Below are positions 28,754 to 38,300 of a stretch of DNA of 64,000 nt, in pieces. Origin of the DNA: CAZCAC01 sp964496575 (GTDB lineage Bacteria; Planctomycetota; UBA1135; GCA-002686595); contig CAZCAC010000005.1 of NCBI GenBank assembly GCA_964496575.1, forward strand, positions 1 through 64,000, given 5' to 3'. The translations under genes and the position numbers were made by a program. The stretch's first letter is position 1. Each line of letters begins with the position of its first letter. The notes beneath the pieces were generated by a model. That model was not told the origin of the DNA. It saw only the letters and a list, made by a program, of their open reading frames with translations, and did no database searches.

Positions 28754-28814
28754 TTGTCTGCTTGGTCGGGGGGTGGGGAAGGGGGCTGGGTATCCAGACA
28801 ACCTCGCAAGAACC

Positions 28815-30635
28815 TCACCGCCTCCCGAACGCCTTCTCCAGCTCCTCCAGCGTGAACCTCACCCTCGTCGGTCTCGCATGCGGGCAGGTCTGATCGGACT
28901 CCAGCTCACGACCCCGAACCAGCAGCGAGCGGATCTCCTCCTCCGTCAGCTCGTCGCCGGCCATGATCGACGACCGGCAGGCGGCGCGGTGCAGGACCTC
29001 CTCAAGGGTCTCGTCGATCGCCGGGGCCTGGCCGGTCCTGGCCAGGAGGTCGGCCACGTCGCGGATCAGGCCGGAGAGGTCGGGGTGGCGCAGGCGGGCG
29101 GGGACGCCGTGAACGGCGACGGCGCTCTCGCCGAAGGCCGCGAGCTCCAGGCCGACCCCGGCCAGGGCGTCCCGGTGCTCCACCAAGAGCTCGAGCTCGG
29201 CCCGGGAAACCTCCACCACCTCGGGGACCAGCAGGCGTTGCACCTCGATGCGACCCTCACGGGCCTCGGCGCGCAGCGCCTCGAAGGTGATCCGCTCGTG
29301 CAACGCGTGCTGGTCGATCACCTCGAAGCCGTCGGGCAGCGCGCGCACGATGTAGGTTCGATCGATCTGCAGGAAGGGACCGGCGAGCGTGTCGACGTCG
29401 CGGTCGGCGAGGGTCGGCGAGGCGCTCTCCGGGGCGTCGAGGATCGGAGACGTGCGCGGCACCTCGAAAGGCGTCCCGCTCACCTCGCGCACCGTGTAGG
29501 GCTCGTTCGCACGGGGCCTCCACGACCCGGGATCGGGGAATGCCCGCTGGCCGGGAGCGAGCCCCGGGTGCGCTCGGCTCAGCGCCTGGCCCAGCAGGGA
29601 TTCCCCCGGGGTCGACATGTCGGTGGCGAGGATCGCGTCGGAGAGGACCCGCCGCAGGAAGCCGAAGAGCGCCCCCCCCTGCCGGAAGCGGACCTCGGTC
29701 TTGGCGGGGTGGACGTTGATGTCGAGCAGCGCTGGGTCCATGGATAGATGCAAGAACGCCACCGCCCGGCGGCCGTCGACGACCACGCCCCGGCTGGCTT
29801 CCTTGAGGCACCCCACGAGCAGGCGATCGCGAACCGGCCGCCCGTTGAGGAACCACATCTGGCGCGTCGCATCGCGGCGCGCGAAGCGGGGTGGGGCGAC
29901 GTAGCCGAATACGCGGTGGACTCCATCGTCCGCCTCGACCTGGACCAGGGAGTCGGCGAGCTCGGCCCCGAAGGTGCGCCGGATCCGATCGCGCAGGTCC
30001 ATCGCGGCCTCGACGTCGAAGACGCGACGGCCGTCGTGCGTGGCGACGAAGCCGACGCCCAGCTGGCCCAGCGCGGCGCGCTGGATCACCTCCAGCGAGC
30101 GGGAGAGCTCGGTGGAGGGGCGCTTGAGGAAGCGCCTCCGCGCGGGCGTGTTGTAGAAGAGATCGCGCACTTCGACGGTCGTCCCGCGAGGGCCTCCCGC
30201 CTCGCGGAGCTCGCCGAGCCGCCCGCCTTCGTTCTCGATCCTCGCCCCGGTGGCCATCTCCGGCCGGCGGGAGTAGACCGAGCAGCGCGCCACCGAGCCG
30301 ATCGACGCCAGTGCCTCGCCGCGGAAGCCGAGGCTCGAGATGTGGTCGAGGTCGGCGGCGTCGCGCAGCTTGCTGGTCGCGTGCGGCTCGAATGCGAGCG
30401 AGAGATCGGCCTCGTTCATCCCCCGGCCGTCGTCGCTCACCCGAACCAGCTTCGCGCCTCCCTCCTCGAGGTCGATCCGGATCTCGTGGGCTCCGGCGTC
30501 GAGGGCGTTCTCGATCAGCTCCTTGACCACCGACGCGGGGCGCTCGATCACCTCGCCCGCCGCGATCTGGTTGCGCACCAGCTCCGGCAGGAGGGCGATG
30601 GTGGCCCCGGCGGGGCCCGATGCGGGTTGGCTCAT
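28815..30635 (-). CDS. mutL: DNA mismatch repair protein MutL (endonuclease type)
   Basis: The ATG at 30635 overlaps the holA stop as ATGA and gives 606 aa. GHKL ATPase motifs are intact: ELIENALDAGAHEIRI, SDDGRGM, SLGFRGEALASI and GTTVEVRDLFYNTPARR. The C-terminal half carries DQHALHERITFE, which fits the metal-binding DQHA(X)2E(X)4E endonuclease motif, plus ACRSS and a CPHARP variant of CPHGRP. This indicates a nicking MutL of the kind used by bacteria without MutH. It acts with MutS, which is not in the window. The HolA-MutL coupling may reflect shared replication and repair roles. Confidence 0.96.
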   Translation of the reverse strand: MSQPASGPAGATIALLPELVRNQIAAGEVIERPASVVKELIENALDAGAHEIRIDLEEGGAKLVRVSDDGRGMNEADLSLAFEPHATSKLRDAADLDHISSLGFRGEALASIGSVARCSVYSRRPEMATGARIENEGGRLGELREAGGPRGTTVEVRDLFYNTPARRRFLKRPSTELSRSLEVIQRAALGQLGVGFVATHDGRRVFDVEAAMDLRDRIRRTFGAELADSLVQVEADDGVHRVFGYVAPPRFARRDATRQMWFLNGRPVRDRLLVGCLKEASRGVVVDGRRAVAFLHLSMDPALLDINVHPAKTEVRFRQGGALFGFLRRVLSDAILATDMSTPGESLLGQALSRAHPGLAPGQRAFPDPGSWRPRANEPYTVREVSGTPFEVPRTSPILDAPESASPTLADRDVDTLAGPFLQIDRTYIVRALPDGFEVIDQHALHERITFEALRAEAREGRIEVQRLLVPEVVEVSRAELELLVEHRDALAGVGLELAAFGESAVAVHGVPARLRHPDLSGLIRDVADLLARTGQAPAIDETLEEVLHRAACRSSIMAGDELTEEEIRSLLVRGRELESDQTCPHARPTRVRFTLEELEKAFGRR

Positions 30636-31771
30636 CGGCTCCGTCCACCTCGTGCGTCGGGACCGGTCGTCGTGCGCAGCGACAGGGCCAGACGGTGATA
30701 GTCGTTCGCGTCGAGCGTCGCGTTCCGGCGGTTGCGGCGGTCGAGCTCGGCGATCTCCTCCCAGGCGCGGTGCCACCCGGCGGCATCGCGCTGCTGCACC
30801 GCTCGCGCGAACTCGTCCCGCGCCAGCTTCCGCCCCGGGACCCCGGCGCGATCCGCGGCTTCACCGAGCGGCGCTCCCCTGGCCAGCGCGCGAGCGCCGA
30901 CGAGTCCCTGGCGCGCTTTCGACCGCAGCGCCCCGAGCAGCATCGCGTTCAACGCCTCGGGGGCCACCTCGGTCTTGCCGTCGCGGTCGGAGTGGAAACC
31001 GGCGCGGAACAGGGCCTCCACGGCGGCGAGCCCCCGCCCCGGATGGCCCGAGAGCAGCGCGTCGGCGCACTTCCACGGGTTGCCGCCACTCTCCCAGCCG
31101 ACCACCTCGCGCAGGGCTCGTCCCCCACCGCGGCGCAGCTTCTCCAGCTGGGTGTCGATCGCCGAGAGGTCGTTGCCCACCGCGGCGGCGAGGTAAGCGC
31201 CGTCCTCGGGGGAGAGACGCACGCCCAGCTCCTCGCCGCGGCTCCGCGCCCAGATCGCCAGCTCGACCTTGCGCGGGTCGGGATCCCACGGCGGCGGGCT
31301 GTCCCACAGCTTGCGGCAGGAGAGGATCGGCCCGCCGACCTTCGCGATCGCCTTGGCCACGGCGTGGTCGACGCGGATCGAACGCCCCGCGATCACCATC
31401 GAGCCGGCGCGCTCCGACCCGAGGAAAGCGAGCGCGGCGCGGGTGAACGGCGAGGGGTCCTTCCCTTGCTTCTTCAGCAACGGATCCGCTCCCCGCACCA
31501 CCACGCAGCGCGCGGAGGCGAAGAGCGGGGCCGCGCCGAGGTCGTCGAGCAGGGCGGGCAGGGAGAATTCCGGATCGCCCGTGTCGTGCCGGCAGACCTC
31601 CTGGCCCACCGCGAGGGCCCCCTCGACCAGGAGCTCGATCGCCCGATCGACGAAGTAGCGCTCCTCCCCGCGCAGCAGGGCCCCCCGCGGCAACCCCTCG
31701 GTGGAGAGGTTCCGATGGAGGTTCTGGAGCTGGATCGGCGGAGCGGGATCCCGGTTGCGTGTGGCGGCCAT
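30632..31771 (-). CDS. holA: DNA polymerase III delta subunit
   Basis: This 379-aa protein has the layout of the clamp-loader delta subunit: an opening LLRGEERYFVDRAIELLV, SARCVVVRGADPLLK, and the conserved AYLAAAVGNDLSAIDTQLEK helix of domain II followed by a C-terminal helical domain. Delta opens the beta sliding clamp within the clamp loader. Sequence conservation in this family is low, so the call rests on overall order and these motifs. It overlaps mutL by 4 nt and begins 17 nt after the ubiA-type gene. Confidence 0.88.
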   Translation of the reverse strand: MAATRNRDPAPPIQLQNLHRNLSTEGLPRGALLRGEERYFVDRAIELLVEGALAVGQEVCRHDTGDPEFSLPALLDDLGAAPLFASARCVVVRGADPLLKKQGKDPSPFTRAALAFLGSERAGSMVIAGRSIRVDHAVAKAIAKVGGPILSCRKLWDSPPPWDPDPRKVELAIWARSRGEELGVRLSPEDGAYLAAAVGNDLSAIDTQLEKLRRGGGRALREVVGWESGGNPWKCADALLSGHPGRGLAAVEALFRAGFHSDRDGKTEVAPEALNAMLLGALRSKARQGLVGARALARGAPLGEAADRAGVPGRKLARDEFARAVQQRDAAGWHRAWEEIAELDRRNRRNATLDANDYHRLALSLRTTTGPDARGGRSR

Positions 31772-31788
31772 CGAGCGCGATTATCTGC

Positions 31789-32643
31789 TCACCAGAGGTC
31801 GATCGCCACCCCCAGGAAGAGCCCCACCCCCACCCAGCCGTTCAGGGTGAAGAAGGCGAGGTTCACCCGCGAGAGATCGTCCGGGGCGACGAGGCGGTGC
31901 TCCCACACGAGCAGCGCCGTGGCGAGCCCCAGCGCCGCCCAGAAGGGCACCGAGAGCCCCGCGGTGATCCCCTGCCCGACGAAGAGAGCCACGCACAGGA
32001 CGTGCAGGAGCGCGGAGAGGCGCAGGGCGGATTCGATCCCGAAGCGCGCCGGCACCGAGTGGAGGCCCACGCGGCGGTCGTGCTCGGCGTCCTGACACGC
32101 GTAGATCAGGTCGAAGCCGACCACCCAGAAGAGGACGCCCGCGGCCAGGAGGAGAACCGGACGCAGATCTCCGGTGAAGGAGCCGGTGACCGCCAGCCAG
32201 GCGCCGAGGGGTGCGATCGCCAGGGAGAGGCCGAGAACGCCGTGCGCGGCGGCGGAGAAGCGCTTGACGAAGCTGTAGCCGAGCAGCACCGCGAGGATCG
32301 CCGGCGAGATCCAGCCGCAGAGCGGGTTGAGGGCGAAGGCCCCCCCGACGAACACCGCCGACGCGAACGCGACCATCAACCCGACTCGATCCGCCGGAAT
32401 CACCCCGGCGGGGATCTCACGCGAGCTGGTGCGCGGATTGACCGCGTCGATACGCCGGTCGATCAGCCGGTTGAAGGCCATCGCCGCCGTGCGCGCCGCG
32501 ACCGCGCAGAGCACGATCAGGGCGAGGGTCGAGAGCTCCGGCACGCCGCCGGCGGCGAGCCACGCGCCCTGCAGCGCGAAGGGCAGCGCGAAGATCGAGT
32601 GGCTGAATTTGACCAGCGAGAGGTAGCGCCCGATCCCCATCAC
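31789..32643 (-). CDS. UbiA-family prenyltransferase (probably MqnP-like, menaquinone synthesis)
   Basis: This 284-aa integral membrane protein has about eight hydrophobic segments and both Asp-rich motifs of aromatic prenyltransferases, NRLIDRRIDAVNPRT (NRxxDxxxD) and YACQDAEHDRR (the second DxxxD). SREIPAG between them is typical. It would attach a polyprenyl chain to a quinone precursor. The overlap with a ubiX gene (ATGA) and the nearby ubiE/menG gene suggest quinone assembly. A UbiX partner argues for a decarboxylation route as in ubiquinone or the futalosine menaquinone pathway rather than classical MenA. No UbiD-type decarboxylase is in the window. Confidence 0.88.
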   Translation of the reverse strand: MMGIGRYLSLVKFSHSIFALPFALQGAWLAAGGVPELSTLALIVLCAVAARTAAMAFNRLIDRRIDAVNPRTSSREIPAGVIPADRVGLMVAFASAVFVGGAFALNPLCGWISPAILAVLLGYSFVKRFSAAAHGVLGLSLAIAPLGAWLAVTGSFTGDLRPVLLLAAGVLFWVVGFDLIYACQDAEHDRRVGLHSVPARFGIESALRLSALLHVLCVALFVGQGITAGLSVPFWAALGLATALLVWEHRLVAPDDLSRVNLAFFTLNGWVGVGLFLGVAIDLW

Positions 32644-33302
32644 GACTCCTCTTCGGCTTCGGCTTCGGCTTCCATCCGGACGCCGGGATCTCCGGCGAGC
32701 TCTCCGTCCCAGCGCGTGCCCAGCCGGTGCTCGACTCCGAGACGGTCGAGGATCTTCGCGACGAGGAAATCGACCAGCTCATCCACCGTCCGCGGCCGGT
32801 GGTAGAAACCGGGCATCGCCGGCAGGATCACCGCGCCGAGCCCGGAGAGGCGCAGCAGGTTCTCGAGGTGGAGCGGCGAGAGCGGCGTCTCCCGCGGCAC
32901 CACGAGCAGCGGGCGGCCTTCCTTGAGAGCGACGTCGGCGGCGCGCTCGACCAGACTCGAGCTGTAGCCGGCGGCGATGCGAGCCGCCGTCCCCATGCTG
33001 CACGGGCACACGATCACCGCGGCGATCCGAGACGTCCCGGAGGCGGCGCGAGACTCGATCGCATCGGCGGAGTACGCGCTCACCCCGCGCGCCGTCTCCT
33101 CCCCCAGCCAGCGGGGGAGCCCCTCGTCCAGCCGCTCGCCCCGAGACCCGGCATCGATCCCGCGCTCGTGACGGAGCACCTTGCTCCCGCTCTCGGTCAA
33201 CGCGACGTCGACGCCGTGGCCCGCGCCGACCAGCGCCTGGATCAGGCGCTCGGCGTAGATGTGGCCACTGGCGCCCGTGATGCCTATGAAATACTGACTC
33301 AT
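32640..33302 (-). CDS. ubiX: UbiX-family flavin prenyltransferase
   Basis: This 220-aa protein opens with FIGITGASGHIYAERLIQAL and carries SKVLRHE, IVCPCSMGTAARIAAGYSSS and LLVVPRETPLSPLHLENLL, then GFYHRPRTVDELVDFLVAKI. These are the FMN-binding and catalytic segments of UbiX. The enzyme makes prenylated FMN, the cofactor of UbiD-type decarboxylases used in quinone biosynthesis. It ends with an acidic EAEAEAEEES tail not usual for the family. It is coupled to the following prenyltransferase gene, and a dispersed repeat lies just upstream. Confidence 0.95.
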   Translation of the reverse strand: MSQYFIGITGASGHIYAERLIQALVGAGHGVDVALTESGSKVLRHERGIDAGSRGERLDEGLPRWLGEETARGVSAYSADAIESRAASGTSRIAAVIVCPCSMGTAARIAAGYSSSLVERAADVALKEGRPLLVVPRETPLSPLHLENLLRLSGLGAVILPAMPGFYHRPRTVDELVDFLVAKILDRLGVEHRLGTRWDGELAGDPGVRMEAEAEAEEES

Positions 33303-33311
33303 TATCGTTCG

Positions 33312-33425
33312 GAGTCGGTCTCTGGGCGCTGCGCGCAGAGAGCAGAGGTGGAGGGCATGGAAGCTGACGAGAATCGTGATCGATACGGACGGTTGACCGG
33401 TCGGGTGGCGGGCGTCGGCCCGCGC
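33312..33425 (+). repeat. Dispersed intergenic repeat, copy A
   Basis: About 114 bp, one of three related elements (others at 52936-53108, inverted, and 54243-54354). Shared order: GTCGGTTTCTGCGC-like start, an inverted GCGCGCAGA segment, AGGGCATtGAAGCT, GAATCGTGATCG, GGTTGACC, and an end near GCGGGCG-CCCGCGC that can form a 6-bp hairpin. It fills the 126-nt gap between the CPBP gene and ubiX. Confidence 0.8.
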
Positions 33426-33428
33426 AGG

Positions 33429-34346
33429 TCAGAGGAGGATCTGCGGCCCCGCCCCGATCAGGAGGGCGAGGTTGAAGAGACCGTGGGTCCAGGCGGCGAC
33501 CCCGGGGCCCCGCCAGCGGAAGAGGATTGCCAGCAGGATGCCCGCCAGGAGGCGCCAGGTGAAGATCGCAGCGTGGAAGGGCTCTCCCCCCGGACCCAGC
33601 CAGCCGTTCAACCAGGCGAGGTGGGCGCTGGCGAAGGCCAGGGCCGAGACGACGAGCGCGACGGCCTCGGCGACCCAGGGCGAGGGGCGCTCTCCGACGC
33701 CGAAGAATAGCGCCACGCGCCGCGACAGGAGGTAGATCCCGCTGAAGAGGAGGACGCGGAACAGGAGCTCCTCGTAGGCCGCGCCGCCGAAGATGCGCGC
33801 CGCCAGGGACAGCCCTGGATCGGCGGCCCGGCCGGCGGCCCCGGCGATCCCTTCCGGGATCCCCCCGAAGAAGCGCACGCTGAAGGCCAGGGCCGGGCCG
33901 AGGAGCATCGCCCCGAGCAGACCCTCGAGGAAGATCCGCAGGAGGCTGGGACCCAGGGCGATCCGGCGCCGGTAGCAGAGGACCGCGGCCAGCGGCAGGA
34001 GCACGACCAGCACCCCTTGCCGCACCGCGCTCACCGCATCCCCGAGGGGCTCGATCGCACGGAACAGCGCCAGCTCGGAGTGGCTCCGCAGGAGCGAGGG
34101 GTCCTGCGTCAGGGCGAGCTCGTAGGCGAGGAACATCGGGACCATGGCCAGGAGCCCCAGCGCCAGCGAGCGCTGGTGCGCCTCCCCGGAGAGGCGCGCG
34201 GGAGACCACTTGCCGAAGGCCCGGAAGGCCCCGCGGCGAGCCCGGGGGGCGGGTTCCTCGTCTTCGAGCTCCACCTCCTCGTACTCGTACTCCTCGTCCT
34301 CGAGCTCCTCCTCGTCGACGTCGGCGGATCGCGCCCGGGGGCTCAT
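33429..34346 (-). CDS. CPBP family intramembrane metalloprotease
   Basis: The ATG at 34346 overlaps the ubiE stop as ATGA and gives 305 aa. An upstream in-frame codon at 34382 would extend further into ubiE. The N-terminal 45 residues are strongly acidic (EEELEDEEYEYEEVELEDEE), followed by about eight hydrophobic segments. Family motifs are GGAAYEELLFRVLLFSGIYL (the EExxxR catalytic motif), ASAHLAW and WTHGLFNLALL (metal-ligand His residues). Relatives include CAAX prenyl proteases and bacteriocin self-immunity proteins; the bacterial substrate is usually unknown. It is translationally coupled to the quinone methyltransferase. Confidence 0.88.
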   Translation of the reverse strand: MSPRARSADVDEEELEDEEYEYEEVELEDEEPAPRARRGAFRAFGKWSPARLSGEAHQRSLALGLLAMVPMFLAYELALTQDPSLLRSHSELALFRAIEPLGDAVSAVRQGVLVVLLPLAAVLCYRRRIALGPSLLRIFLEGLLGAMLLGPALAFSVRFFGGIPEGIAGAAGRAADPGLSLAARIFGGAAYEELLFRVLLFSGIYLLSRRVALFFGVGERPSPWVAEAVALVVSALAFASAHLAWLNGWLGPGGEPFHAAIFTWRLLAGILLAILFRWRGPGVAAWTHGLFNLALLIGAGPQILL

Positions 34347-35041
34347 CCTCCTCCCCCCGACCGGGTCCCCCAGTGCAGGCACGCGATCCCCCGGGTGAAG
34401 AGCTGGTAGCCGCGATCGACGAGACCACAGGCGGCGAGGTCCTCGTCCAGCTCCGCCGGCGACGGCCAGGCCATCACCGTCCGCGCGAGGTAGGAGTAGG
34501 CGTCATCGTCCCGGGAAACGACCCTTCCGAGGAGCGGCAGCAAGCGGGTGAAGTAGGTGCGGTAGAGGGCGCCGAAGACGGCTCCCGGCGGCTGGGTGAA
34601 CTCCAGCACGAAGACCTGGCCGCCCTCGCGCACCACCCGGGTCATCTCGCGGAGACCGAGCTGTCGGTCGGCGAGGTTGCGCAACCCGAAGGCGACGCAG
34701 GAGACGTCCGCCACCTGATCCTCGACCGGAAGCCGGAGCGCGTCGCCGTGAATGAAGACGGTCCTCGCGGCCTCGCCTCTCACCTTGGCCGTGGCACGGT
34801 GCAGCATCTCGGGAGTGAAGTCGATCCCGACGACACGCGCTCCCCGTTTCGCGAACTCCAGTCCCAGGTCCCCGGTCCCGCAGCAACAATCGACCACCAC
34901 CCGACCGGCCGGTTCCCCGGCCCGCTCGACCACGCGCCGCCGCCAGCGGCGGTCCAACCCCGCGGACAGAGCGTGGTTGAGGAAGTCGTAGGTGCCCGCT
35001 ATCCGGGCGAACATCGAACGGACCTGCTCGGGGTGCGACAT
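34343..35041 (-). CDS. ubiE: UbiE/MenG (demethyl)menaquinone methyltransferase
   Basis: This 232-aa protein starts MSHPEQVRSMFARIAGTYDF, with the family signature FARIAGTYDFLNHALSAG. It has the SAM-binding loop VVVDCCCGTGDLGLEFA, GIDFTPEML, ADVSCVAFGLRNLADR and REGGQVFVLEFTQPPG. It methylates demethylmenaquinone (or the ubiquinone precursor) at the ring carbon. The 3' end overlaps the CPBP gene. With ubiX and the UbiA-type gene on the same strand it outlines a quinone-assembly cluster; menaquinone is the more probable end product. A TATGCT lies 11 nt before the start codon. Confidence 0.95.
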   Translation of the reverse strand: MSHPEQVRSMFARIAGTYDFLNHALSAGLDRRWRRRVVERAGEPAGRVVVDCCCGTGDLGLEFAKRGARVVGIDFTPEMLHRATAKVRGEAARTVFIHGDALRLPVEDQVADVSCVAFGLRNLADRQLGLREMTRVVREGGQVFVLEFTQPPGAVFGALYRTYFTRLLPLLGRVVSRDDDAYSYLARTVMAWPSPAELDEDLAACGLVDRGYQLFTRGIACLHWGTRSGGGG

Positions 35042-35052
35042 CGTCGCGGCGC

Positions 35053-35058
35053 AGCATA
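35053..35058 (-). promoter_or_regulatory. Candidate -10 element for ubiE
   Basis: TATGCT on the minus strand, 11 nt before the ATG, in a GCTATGCTGC context also seen before ruvB. It predicts a leader of about 5 nt. No clear -35. Confidence 0.4.
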
Positions 35059-35173
35059 GCGTCCCGGTCCCGCGATCGCTCGACGTCGGAGGGTGAATCG
35101 ATGCGCGTCGCGCGCCGCGTTCTCGGGACGGAGGGGATCGAGAGGCGTTGAGCGCTCAACGTCTCGGGTGCGT

Positions 35174-35211
35174 CTTGGCGCCCATTGGTTCGGGATCCAA
35201 TGGGCGCCAAG
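35174..35211. terminator. Hairpin, probable terminator downstream of the propeller lipoprotein gene
   Basis: Perfect 15-bp stem (left arm 35174-35188 CTTGGCGCCCATTGG, right arm 35197-35211) with an 8-nt loop, 127 nt past the lipoprotein stop on the minus strand and about 130 nt before ubiE. A second hairpin precedes it, so this is the second half of a tandem terminator. Confidence 0.65.
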
Positions 35212-35213
35212 AA

Positions 35214-35244
35214 CAGGAGCCCGCCGTGAGTCGACGGGCTCCTG
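35214..35244 (-). terminator. Hairpin terminator of the propeller lipoprotein gene
   Basis: Perfect 10-bp stem CAGGAGCCCG (35214-35223 with 35235-35244) and 11-nt loop, followed on the minus strand by TTCTT. It lies just past the 33-bp tandem repeat at the end of the lipoprotein gene. Confidence 0.65.
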
Positions 35245-35343
35245 ACTGAGCTCGTGGGCAGAACGCGCGGACTATTGACTGAACTCGCGCGCTGAACGCG
35301 CGGACTATTGACTGAACTCGCGCGCTGAACGCGCGGACTATTG
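35245..35343. repeat. Three 33-bp tandem repeats spanning a gene's stop codon
   Basis: Units at 35245-35277, 35278-35310 and 35311-35343; the last two are identical and the first differs at about five positions. On the minus strand the units keep the reading frame (33 nt is 11 codons), and each carries the terminal Ser-Gln-stop codons (CAATAG) of the lipoprotein gene, so the stop is repeated in frame. Part of a further unit lies inside the coding end. Confidence 0.85.
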
Positions 35344-38300
35344 ACTGAAGTAGTCCATCATGATGGCGGCGTTCGGCGCGGGAATCGACTGGATGCCCTC
35401 CTGGAAGGCGTTGGTGTCGAAGCGCAGGAAGGCGCCGTCGAGCAGGATCACGTCGACTCCCCCGATTCCCTGGTGGGGGTTCGGAACTGCGGCGAAGACG
35501 AAACGCGGGCTGTTGGAGGGCCTCGGGCCTCCCGCCTGGCGGATGATCGACTTGCCGTTCACCGCGACGGGCGATCCCGCGCTGAACGCAGTGACCCAGT
35601 TGGTGATCCCGCCGAAGTTGAGAAGGTTGTCGAAGGCGATGCCCACGGGGACCCCGGTCAGGCGCTCCTCACCGATCGAGACCTTGACCCCGTAGTGGAT
35701 GTCCCGCAGCTGAGGAATGAACAGCGAGTTCACCGACAGCGGAATCTGCCCCGGCGTGCCGGTGTCGGCCACCACGTTGGTCAGGGCCCCGGCGTCCGGT
35801 GCCCCGACGACCTGCGCCGTCTCCTGGTCGAGCCGCCCCTCGTGGACGATCCACACAGCACTGCGCAGGTCGATCGGGTCGGGCTGAATCGTCTTGGGGT
35901 TGTTGAAGGTCATCGTCATCGTGCCGACGAGGTCGTCGTAGCCCCAGCCGTTGACGCCGTTGGGACCCGACTCGAAGACCGAGACTCGACCGTTGCGATT
36001 CAGGATGTAGGCGAAGTAGACGTTGCGCAGCAGACCGAAGCTCAGCTGGCGAGGGGTGATGGCCACCTCGAAGGGGTGGTCGAGATTGGAGATCGAGGTC
36101 TTGCGGACGTTGAGGGAGAATGCGGAGATGATCGAGAGGCTGTTGTCACCCTCGTTGCAGACGAGGATGTCCTCGTTGCCCGGTTCCCAGGCGATGCCCC
36201 GGGGAGCCGTGCCCACGTTGGTGGTCTTGACGATCTGGTGGAACTTGGAGGAGCTGGGCTTGACGTCGATGAAGGTCACCGTCCCGACCGACTGGTTCGT
36301 CACCGCCAGGAGGTCCATGTTGGTACCCATCGCGAGCGAGGTCGGATCGGGCACCACGATGCGGTCGATCACCGTCATCCGGTTCGAGTTGAGGACCACC
36401 ACCTCGTTCCGCCCGCGGTCGAGCACGTACAGGAAGTGACCGATCTGCTGGCGCAGGCCGTAGTTCACGCAGTACGACAGGATCGGGGTCGGCATCGACG
36501 GCCCCGCGAAGACGATGTTCGACTGGGTCGCCAGCAGCCCGGAAGGGGGCACGTCGTTCGCGGGATCGCCGAAGGGGTCCCCCGAGAACAGGAGGTTGGT
36601 GAGCCCGGGCCCATTCGGCGGCGGGAACGGAGGAGGCGGGAGCAAGGTGTCCACCGAAGTGGGCTCCAGGCTTCCGAGGTAGGGCGAGACGCAGAGCGGC
36701 GGGAAGATCAGCGGCGGCGGGTTGGGGTGGGGCCCCCAGCTGACCATGTTCGGCCCCCCGTCGATCAGGACCGAGATGCCGTTGGGGTTCAGCGCCGACG
36801 GGCTGAGCGTCGAACCGTCGATCACCGTGGTGACCTGCTTGAAGCCTGTCGCGGCGCAGAGGTTGCCGCCTCCGGCCTGGCAGCCGAAGGGCGTCGGGCC
36901 GTTGTTGAAGCTAACGTCGAGCGACCAGCCCAGGGCCATGTCCTCCAGCCGGGAGATGAGCGGGGAACGCACGACCAGGTCGTTGAGCGAGGAGTCCTTG
37001 GTCAAGGTGAACACGCCCGCCGAGCCGCCGTCGATGGTGCAGACCCCCGGGGCGAGCGGCGGCCGCATCTGGCTTCCCTGGAACTTGACGTTCACGTTGT
37101 TGGGGTAGTTGGTGTTCCCCTCGACGGCCGGATGGTCGACGTCGTACGTCGGGTTGCCGGTCGTCTGCCCGAAGCCGTTGAGGTCGATCACCGAGATGCC
37201 CGGGAAGCCTCCCGTCCGGCCGACGTAGATGGTGTCGGGGGTGACGGGCACGTTGACCAGGCCCGGTCCCTCGCCGGTGGTGAAGTACGTGTTCCCGGGC
37301 AGCTGGTTGGTGTTGCCCGCGAGGTCGAGGATCTGGCCGGCGCGGATGTCCACGTCGACCCGGTTGTAGAGCCCGCACTCGTTGAAGGCAGGTCCCTCCC
37401 CGGGGAAGTTGAACGCCGGCAGGAGCTTCCACGTCGTCAGGTCGAAGTGGCTGGCGGGCGTGACGTGGAACGGGACGCTGACCACCTTGGTATCGGGGCC
37501 GAAGCGAATGTCGATCGCGGCGCTGAGCTTGGGGACATTCAGGGACAGCAAGCTGCCGACGGTCCACGGCTGGAGCGGCTCGGAGAAGCGCACGGTGATG
37601 TCGGTCGTCGGGTCGACGTCATCGTCCCCGCCGCCGGGAGTGACGATCGGGTGAGAGATCGGCGGAGGCGTGAAGAGCACCTCGGGCTGGATCGTGTCGT
37701 CGCCGACGGTCGTGCAAGCCGTCGCGGAGTGGGCCAGGGGCAGGTTGTTCTCCGCGCGGACCGAGGTCTGGATCTCCATCCGGATCTGCACACCCGGGGG
37801 GAAGGTCTCGTAGGTGGAGAGGTCACTGTCGGTATCGACGACGAAGACCACGGTGTTCGGGGTGATCAGCTCGTGGGAGCCGGCGAAGGCTCCGGTCGTG
37901 CCGGGGAAGCCGAGGCCGGGCGTCGAGCCGTCGGAGAGCGTGAGAACCACGGTCTCGCCACTCTCGCCGAGTGTCACCCACTTGTTGCGCCAGAGAATCG
38001 GCGCCGCTTCGTCCTCCAGGTTGGGGTCGACGATATCCCCGTAGGTCTCGCCATTCACGAACACCCGCCCGCGGAGCACCGTGGTCGTACCCGTCAACGG
38101 GTCGACCGCGGACACCAGGATCGAGCCGGTCAGGCTGTTGTTCGTGAGCTGGCCCGGCGCCCCCGTCAGCACGGAGTCGAAGTCCAGCGGCTGGGAGAAG
38201 GTGACGTAGATGAACTGGTTGCCGGCCTCGCCGCTGGGCAGCGTGGCGCTGGTGGAGAGGACCGGAGTCGGGTGGATCGGGTTCGCCGAGGTGACGTGGT

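Noticed and set aside
28754..28801. Possible weak hairpin (TTGTCTG/CAGACAA) between the unknown secreted protein and mutL
   Set aside because: Only 7 bp with a 34-nt loop and no T-run; not enough to call a terminator.
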